Shown piece by piece: positions 58,397 through 64,000 of a stretch of DNA of 64,000 bases. The DNA lies in the NCBI RefSeq assembly GCF_001583695.1, contig NZ_LOBC01000028.1, forward strand, positions 372,001-436,000, in the 5' to 3' direction. Origin of the DNA: Bacillus wiedmannii. GTDB taxonomy: Bacteria > Bacillota > Bacilli > Bacillales > Bacillaceae_G. How positions within the stretch are numbered: the first letter of the stretch is position 1; each line of letters opens with the position of its first letter. The notes under the pieces are model-generated. The model did no database searches. It saw nothing but the letters and a program-made list of their open reading frames with translations, and had not been told where the DNA came from. The position numbers were made by a program, and so were the translations under genes.

Positions 58397-60727
58397 TTAC
58401 ATGTACGGATCAAAGACGCCATTAATATAATTATCCTTTTTTATATGTTCATCCCTTAACTTTATAACTACTGTCTCCACAATATTATCTTTAAAAATCA
58501 AAGTGATTGAGGATGAAATCTGATTTGCATTCACGCCTATCATACTTTTATTTGACCTAAATATATTATTTTCTATTAACATAAACTCACTCGTAAATGT
58601 TTCATTCCAAAAATTCATTATACTGTCTGTCGATTCCGAATTAAGGTATTCAAATGCATTATTACTAAATTCTATTCTTCCCCCAATGTCCCATAAAAAA
58701 AATGCTGAGCCCCATCTTCCCCCTCTAAAATTACTATTTTTCACTTTTAGCATCGATATCCTTTGAGAAGACTCAACAGTAAAAAGATTATAGGCATCCC
58801 AACTAAATGAACATCCATTAAATTCATATTCTGCTTGAGGAGTTTTTGTAACAAATGATATTGTACCGCTGTTCTCAAATTTACATCCCGTATATACTCC
58901 TGGCGGTAAATTCGTAATGATTCCTTGCGGGTGTTTCGTATCTATAAAAGAAATATTATTTAATCTCCATCCATTTTTCATACCAGGTGATACGCCTGTC
59001 AAACTTGTACCCTCTACAGCTCCTCCTTTAATAACACAATTTGATATAGTTTGCGGTTCTGCTGAAAAACCAATTATTGAACCTAACTGTGAAAAAGAAT
59101 GAAATAAATCTCGATCACTAAAAAATTCACATTGGTTGACTTGAATACAATATGCTTTATCTCTTCCCATTAACAATGCGCTATTATGGAAAATACAGTT
59201 ACCAATAAGCGCTTCCTTATCTCCTTGATCTATCGTGACTCGAGTAGCATACATTTGATTATTCGTAAAAGTTACTTCTCCGCTTAAAACACAACTTACT
59301 TCCCTTAAGTGATTATTGTTTATAATCACTTTCTCTACATTTTCACCTACTACTAATGAATTATTAGCTAATTTATTTTGAATGATATTAATATATCTAC
59401 CACCGACTACAACAACGTTATATCCCTGATTATCATATATGTTATTACGCTCAATGTTTATATATTGATTTAATCGATATCCATCTTCAATATCTATTGC
59501 TCCCTGAGGTGCTGTACCTTTCATTTTGTAAATTTCACAATCTCTAATATAAATTTGTTTCGCTCCAGATACACTTACCCCAAGCCTTCTACAATCATGT
59601 ATTTTACATTTCTCAATAAATACATTTCGAGAAAATTCCGGAATTCTAACAGTTATTTTACAACCGTTTTCTGTAGGTATTGTACCTTGATGAAGAACTA
59701 TTTTTGCATAATCTGCTTCTTTTGGAACACTCACTTCTTCAAAAAACTTTACTCTATTCGCAGCCGTTACAAAAGTATTATCAGCCCTATAAAATAACAC
59801 ATCATATAATTCTGTATATATTTCTGAACCAATTCCACCATAGCCATCTCCATACAAACCGAAATATCCCCATTTTATAATGCTACTATGATGTAAATCT
59901 ATTTTTAAATTGGATCTAATTTTATTATCATCTACTATTAGGGAACCATTGACATCACTAATCCCCCCCACTTCAAATGTACCGGCAAAATCATATTCTC
60001 CAATTTGTCCCCATGTACTTTCCATTGCTATCCCATCGCCAGTACAATTTAAAATTTCTATATTATCTATTGAAATATAATTCAAATTACTCCCCTCAGC
60101 AGGAGTGGTATTTCCTACTTCAATCCCATATCCCCATTCATGAGTATGAGGAATCGTTGTATAATCGTGTGTATCTTTATCTCCTTCAACCCTTCCATTG
60201 GTAACCCGAGAAAATTTTTGATTTCTTTGATATCGTACGATTGCATATTTAACTAATCCATTACTTCTTATTTTTAAAGTTGATCCACCTAAATTTAAAG
60301 TCATAAAGCTTTGTGGCTCAATCGGTGTATTTTCATCAATTAAATATGTCCCCATGGGTAAAACAACTTCTATAAATCCTTGTTGAGATGCCCATGATAA
60401 TGCATGATTAATCCCTTTAGAAGTATTATCCGCGTCCGTTCCATCATTTTTAACATTCCATCTCTCTAACTCAAGAAAATACGTGCCCGAAAGCACATTA
60501 GCAGATTCTGTTTCTCCAATCAGTGATTTTCTAGACTTAGAACTTCCAAATGTATTGCTTTTAAGTTTACTTACTAACCTCTCAAATTTATTCTCCGTTG
60601 ATACTTTTACATTCCCTTTTTTCGTCCCAATAAATAACTCACAAGTATCTATACAAAAACAAAATTCTCCCTCGCTTAACACAGGCAGATTCCCTTTCAA
60701 AACACATGTCACTTGAAATTTTGCCAT
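58397..60727 (-). CDS. Phage-tailspike-like right-handed beta-helix protein
   Basis: 776 residues, no signal peptide. The N-terminus GNLPVLSEGEFCFCIDTCELFIGTKKGNV resembles the short head domain before many Bacillus phage tail proteins (LP-L-GE-F--DT-ELYIG). A pectate-lyase-type start follows (WNVKNDGTDADNTSKGINHAL, the GD/KNDGTDADN motif), then about 450 residues of strand repeats with Asn ladders (NNHLREV, NIERNNIYDNQGYN). The family includes capsule depolymerases. A catalytic pair cannot be read. A role in trimming, cutting or anchoring the polysaccharide is inferred from context. GGAGG lies 13 nt before the ATG, a long spacing. Confidence 0.75.
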   Translation of the reverse strand: MAKFQVTCVLKGNLPVLSEGEFCFCIDTCELFIGTKKGNVKVSTENKFERLVSKLKSNTFGSSKSRKSLIGETESANVLSGTYFLELERWNVKNDGTDADNTSKGINHALSWASQQGFIEVVLPMGTYLIDENTPIEPQSFMTLNLGGSTLKIRSNGLVKYAIVRYQRNQKFSRVTNGRVEGDKDTHDYTTIPHTHEWGYGIEVGNTTPAEGSNLNYISIDNIEILNCTGDGIAMESTWGQIGEYDFAGTFEVGGISDVNGSLIVDDNKIRSNLKIDLHHSSIIKWGYFGLYGDGYGGIGSEIYTELYDVLFYRADNTFVTAANRVKFFEEVSVPKEADYAKIVLHQGTIPTENGCKITVRIPEFSRNVFIEKCKIHDCRRLGVSVSGAKQIYIRDCEIYKMKGTAPQGAIDIEDGYRLNQYINIERNNIYDNQGYNVVVVGGRYINIIQNKLANNSLVVGENVEKVIINNNHLREVSCVLSGEVTFTNNQMYATRVTIDQGDKEALIGNCIFHNSALLMGRDKAYCIQVNQCEFFSDRDLFHSFSQLGSIIGFSAEPQTISNCVIKGGAVEGTSLTGVSPGMKNGWRLNNISFIDTKHPQGIITNLPPGVYTGCKFENSGTISFVTKTPQAEYEFNGCSFSWDAYNLFTVESSQRISMLKVKNSNFRGGRWGSAFFLWDIGGRIEFSNNAFEYLNSESTDSIMNFWNETFTSEFMLIENNIFRSNKSMIGVNANQISSSITLIFKDNIVETVVIKLRDEHIKKDNYINGVFDPYM

Positions 60728-60991
60728 GATTTATATATAACCTCCAACTAAGATAGAAGTTGAATTTTGACAGAAAATTCAAACTCACATCAGTGCATGG
60801 GGACAAATATTTTATATTATGCTTACATACGTATCCCTTTAATAGAATACTATGCATTATATAAATACTATGTTAGGGCTAATGATTCACGTTTTCTAAT
60901 TAAAATCAAGTTTCATTTCATACTAACAGGCTTCAACAACAATATACTTCCTTAATAATTCAAACCAATATAATGTCCATACTTTTTATAC
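60728..60991. other. Intergenic region upstream of the beta-helix gene
   Basis: 264 bp of AT-rich sequence between the flippase stop and the beta-helix start. It probably holds a promoter; I saw no clear element, hairpin or gene. Confidence 0.4.
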
Positions 60992-62530
60992 CTAAATAAC
61001 GTTTCGTTTCTTTTTAATTTGTAAAAACATCATACTAAAGATATTCCTTATATATTGAAATTCTGTGCTTTTATAAAAAATTAAAACGTATATTACATTT
61101 GGTACTAATAAGCAAATCAAACCTTTTTCGACTAACGAAATAAAGGTACTACCTTCTATAAAATAATTACATATACTTGTAGTAATGAAACCTGTTACGA
61201 TAGTTAAAAACATATAAAATACATATGTTATAAAATACTTCCAAACTGATTTCTTAAAAAGATTTTTATATACAATATAAGGCTGAATCCAAAGTACAGT
61301 AGCAATTGTACTAATCGCCGTTCCTATGAATATACCTACCAACCCAAACATGTTAGCTAATAGAATAGATAAACTTAAATTGATTATCGCTTCAACTAAT
61401 GGAATATACTTATCTTGTACAAATAATCCCGCTTTATTTTTAAAAATAGCTATCGCGGTTCGCATCCCTGTTAAATAAAAGTTAATGAGTATCACTACAA
61501 AAACTATGTTATTTAATAAATACTTCTTATCAAGCCACCACCCTATAAATGGCTCTAACAGATTAAATAAAAATATGGTACAAAAAGAAAAGATCCAAAA
61601 ATTCACTAAATAAGTCACTTTAAATATTGCATAATTTTTGTCATTATTCTCAGTTGCAATTAGATTTCCTACACTTGCTTCAATTCCATTTAATATAGGA
61701 TTTACTACAGCTGCTAATTGATTTATTATCATTGTATAGTTCGAATATATCCCAACCATAGCAAGACCTACAAAAGATGAAATCAGTATATTATCCGTTC
61801 CAAATACAATATATCCTCCAATATTATGCAAAAACATCGCCTTTACATTTATAATTAATTTTTCTTTCGTATCATTATCTATAGAATACTTCTTTTTTGT
61901 CTTTATATAAGGATAGTTCTTATTCACACTCCTACCGTTTACGACATTTTGAATTACATATATACTCAACTCTATAATTAAATACAATATATAATTTTTT
62001 GTGTACATTAGTATAAATATTTTAAATATTGTAGTTACCACTTGGAATAAGAGATCCACCCTAGCCAATATGTATCCTCTTTGATCAGCTTGTATTAAAG
62101 ACCTCTTATGAGCATTTAAATAGGTAACTACATTTTTCACCACGAATATCGAATAGATTATCGCAATATTCGATATAGACGCCCCGTCTTCCATTAAATA
62201 ACTTAAAAAGGGATATATCATAGCACTTATTACTAAAATAATGATTGCTAAAATCTGATAAATTTTTTTATATAATTGAACAAGAGCTATAATTTTATAC
62301 TGATTATTTTCTGCTAATGGTTTATACAAATTGTATACTATACTCGCTCCTATACCAGCTTCAATTAACACTAACATAGATAAAACATTAATTAACAAGC
62401 CATCTATCCCTAAATACTCTATTCCTAAACTATCCAAAAAAACCTTCCTAGATATAAATCCCAGAATAACAATAACCATTTGAGAAAATATACTTATTGA
62501 TATATTCTTGATTGAATGCATCGTTCGCAT
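60992..62530 (-). CDS. Polysaccharide flippase (Wzx-like, MOP superfamily)
   Basis: 512 residues with 12-14 hydrophobic helices. The start is typical: KNISISIFSQMVIVILGFISRKVFLDSLGIEYLGIDGLL. Such proteins flip undecaprenyl-linked repeat units across the membrane. AAGGGG precedes the ATG. No Wzy polymerase is visible in the window; it may lie past the edge. Confidence 0.88.
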   Translation of the reverse strand: MRTMHSIKNISISIFSQMVIVILGFISRKVFLDSLGIEYLGIDGLLINVLSMLVLIEAGIGASIVYNLYKPLAENNQYKIIALVQLYKKIYQILAIIILVISAMIYPFLSYLMEDGASISNIAIIYSIFVVKNVVTYLNAHKRSLIQADQRGYILARVDLLFQVVTTIFKIFILMYTKNYILYLIIELSIYVIQNVVNGRSVNKNYPYIKTKKKYSIDNDTKEKLIINVKAMFLHNIGGYIVFGTDNILISSFVGLAMVGIYSNYTMIINQLAAVVNPILNGIEASVGNLIATENNDKNYAIFKVTYLVNFWIFSFCTIFLFNLLEPFIGWWLDKKYLLNNIVFVVILINFYLTGMRTAIAIFKNKAGLFVQDKYIPLVEAIINLSLSILLANMFGLVGIFIGTAISTIATVLWIQPYIVYKNLFKKSVWKYFITYVFYMFLTIVTGFITTSICNYFIEGSTFISLVEKGLICLLVPNVIYVLIFYKSTEFQYIRNIFSMMFLQIKKKRNVI

Positions 62531-62603
62531 GATTAATCCCCTTCATAAGTTAAACTAAACTATCGAGAGATGAATATTCAGATTATATTATTCTGGACGA
62601 TCC

Positions 62604-63572
62604 TCATCCCCTTTTTGCAAAATTATTAATTAAAAATTTATACAATAATGGATGTAACTTGGTCGCCAATAATAAAAACTTTACACTTTTCCCATACTCT
62701 TTTAAACGCATTGTTTTATAAAAATAACGATTCAATATACCAATAACCTTATAATATTTACGCTTATGCTCATTAAGTCTTCCACTTAATGATATTAAAT
62801 TTAATACTACCATCGAACAATTTCCTAGTTTTAATATAACTAAGTTATATAACTCCTTATAATATCGCTCCATAAATTTACACATTTCATCATAAATTAA
62901 GACTGAGTCAATTTTAATCTCTTTTACAGCCTGATCCATCATACTATTATCACGCTTTATATAATGATATTTAGGTTCTCCTATGAAACATACTTTGTTA
63001 CACTTATGAATAACTTTATATGTAAATGCTGTATCTTCATATGACATACCTACTGGAAATTTAATACCCTCTAATAACTGTCTTTTGAAAAGTTTAGTCC
63101 AAACAACTTCATCATACAAATCCCCTTCTAGCATCGCTCTCATCGCGCTATATCTATCATGAATAACGAACGGTTGGCTGCTTGAAATTACCGTTTTATC
63201 ATTGTAATGAATTTCACTACTACAAATAGCTATATCACACTCCTGTTCTACACACATACTATATAACAATTCATACATATCCACTTCTATCCAATCATCA
63301 CTATCAACAAATCCTATATAATCTCCCTGCGCTATTTCTAATCCAGCATTTCTTGCAGAAGATAATCCACCATTTTCCTTATGGATTACTTTAATTCGGC
63401 TATCTTGAGTCGCATACCCATCACAAATCTCACCACAACTATCAGGAGATCCATCATCAATAAGTATCAGCTCAAACTCTTTGAACGTTTGCTTTAATAT
63501 AGAATCAATACATTTATGAATATACTGCTCAACTTTATAGACTGGAACAATAATACTAATTTTAGGATTCAT
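62604..63572 (-). CDS. Family 2 glycosyltransferase
   Basis: 322 residues, GT-A fold. PKISIIVPVYKVEQYIHKCIDSILKQ with LILIDDGSPDSCGE, then DYIGFVDSDDWIE with the metal-binding Asp-x-Asp. It adds a sugar to the growing repeat unit; similar to B. subtilis EpsJ-class enzymes in layout. AAGGGTG precedes the ATG. The donor sugar is unknown. Confidence 0.88.
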   Translation of the reverse strand: MNPKISIIVPVYKVEQYIHKCIDSILKQTFKEFELILIDDGSPDSCGEICDGYATQDSRIKVIHKENGGLSSARNAGLEIAQGDYIGFVDSDDWIEVDMYELLYSMCVEQECDIAICSSEIHYNDKTVISSSQPFVIHDRYSAMRAMLEGDLYDEVVWTKLFKRQLLEGIKFPVGMSYEDTAFTYKVIHKCNKVCFIGEPKYHYIKRDNSMMDQAVKEIKIDSVLIYDEMCKFMERYYKELYNLVILKLGNCSMVVLNLISLSGRLNEHKRKYYKVIGILNRYFYKTMRLKEYGKSVKFLLLATKLHPLLYKFLINNFAKRG

Positions 63573-63594
63573 AATTGCACCCTTTCATTTGCAA

Positions 63595-64000
63595 TTAACT
63601 TAGAAAACTATTTACCTTTTCTAAGTTGTTAAATTCCTCTTCTAACAAATTAGTCTTGACCTCTTCACGCACTCTTTGTTGATCTAAAAGATATTTTATC
63701 TTGTTATATAGACTTTCCTCATTACATTCAGCAACAAAACCATTATATCCATCTTTTATTTGCTCATATGCTCCTGTAAAATTAGTCGTTACAATAGGTC
63801 TTTTTAAGCATTTCGCCTCAGCTAACGTGAGGCAATACCCTTCATGCCTAGAGGTTTGAACATATATATCTGATTGATTTACATATGGATACGGATTTAT
63901 TGCTGATCCTAATAATAGAAAATCCTGTTTCAAATTATACTTACATATTAATGTCTCATAATACTCTCTATCCTCCCCTTCTCCGATACAGTACCATCGT
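63595..64000 (-). CDS. GT-B glycosyltransferase (group 1), C-terminal part, cut by the window edge
   Basis: The frame stays open to the end of the window. The visible product contains RWYCIGEGEDREYYE and LLGSAINPYPYVNQSDIYV, then SRHEGYCLTLAEAKCLKRPIV, the nucleotide-sugar site (E-x7-E) of GT4-type enzymes. Its start lies outside. The stop is 22 bp before the GT2 gene, so both are likely in one operon. Confidence 0.85.
   Translation of the reverse strand, partial: RWYCIGEGEDREYYETLICKYNLKQDFLLLGSAINPYPYVNQSDIYVQTSRHEGYCLTLAEAKCLKRPIVTTNFTGAYEQIKDGYNGFVAECNEESLYNKIKYLLDQQRVREEVKTNLLEEEFNNLEKVNSFLS

Overview
The window looks like a chromosomal segment of a Bacillus cereus group bacterium. The base composition is AT-rich, and the genes match the YneB/YnzC/Tkt/SirA/YneF/CcdA/CcdC/YneK neighbourhood of Bacillus. 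There is also a hutPHUIG operon, cidR-cidAB and MhqR-type quinone detoxification genes. No rRNA, tRNA, CRISPR array, insertion sequence or intact prophage is visible.

Layout. 1-8.2 kb: the end of a sensor kinase; mhqED with three MhqR-like operator palindromes; putP; a membrane-tethered glutamate-synthase-like flavoprotein (YerD type); an Old Yellow Enzyme with a likely operator in its promoter; a gene-poor stretch; and a CarD-family regulator. 8.4-14.5 kb: hut operon with a HutP-type terminator/antiterminator between hutP and hutH and a cre-like site in the promoter; no hutM follows hutG. 14.6-19.3 kb: a methyltransferase with an unusual N-terminus overlapping a DJ-1/PfpI gene; a kinase; an uncharacterised 98-residue gene with a LexA-box-like operator; yneK; ccdC; ccdA. 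19.3-31 kb: transporters, an M20 amidohydrolase, an ABC pair, an orphan BceB-like N-terminal fragment, cidR/cidAB, Nudix, TauE/SafE, a 48-residue small protein and a NERD protein. 31-39 kb: a GH25 lysozyme with two SH3b repeats, a heterodimeric ABC exporter, yneF, sirA, tkt. 39-45 kb: phnDCEE with a divergent 5'-nucleotidase-like gene. 45-48.3 kb: ynzC, yneB and lexA around a shared SOS box (yneA absent), then padR-DUF1700-DUF4097.

48.5-55.5 kb is the highlight: a paeninodin/pseudomycoidin-type lasso peptide cluster in the order cyclase C, precursor A, HPr-kinase-like K, RRE B1, protease B2, nucleotidyltransferase N, ABC exporter D. The precursor is 41 residues. It predicts a 22-residue core with an Ala1-Asp9 ring and a C-terminal Ser for phosphorylation. 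55.7-64 kb is a polysaccharide locus running off the end: aminotransferase, acetyltransferase and phosphoglycosyl transferase (EpsN/EpsM/EpsL-like), a phage-tailspike-like beta-helix protein, a flippase and two glycosyltransferases.

Start codons were chosen by ribosome binding sites where the longest open frame was implausible. All homology statements rest on reading motifs and remembered families; no database search was run.
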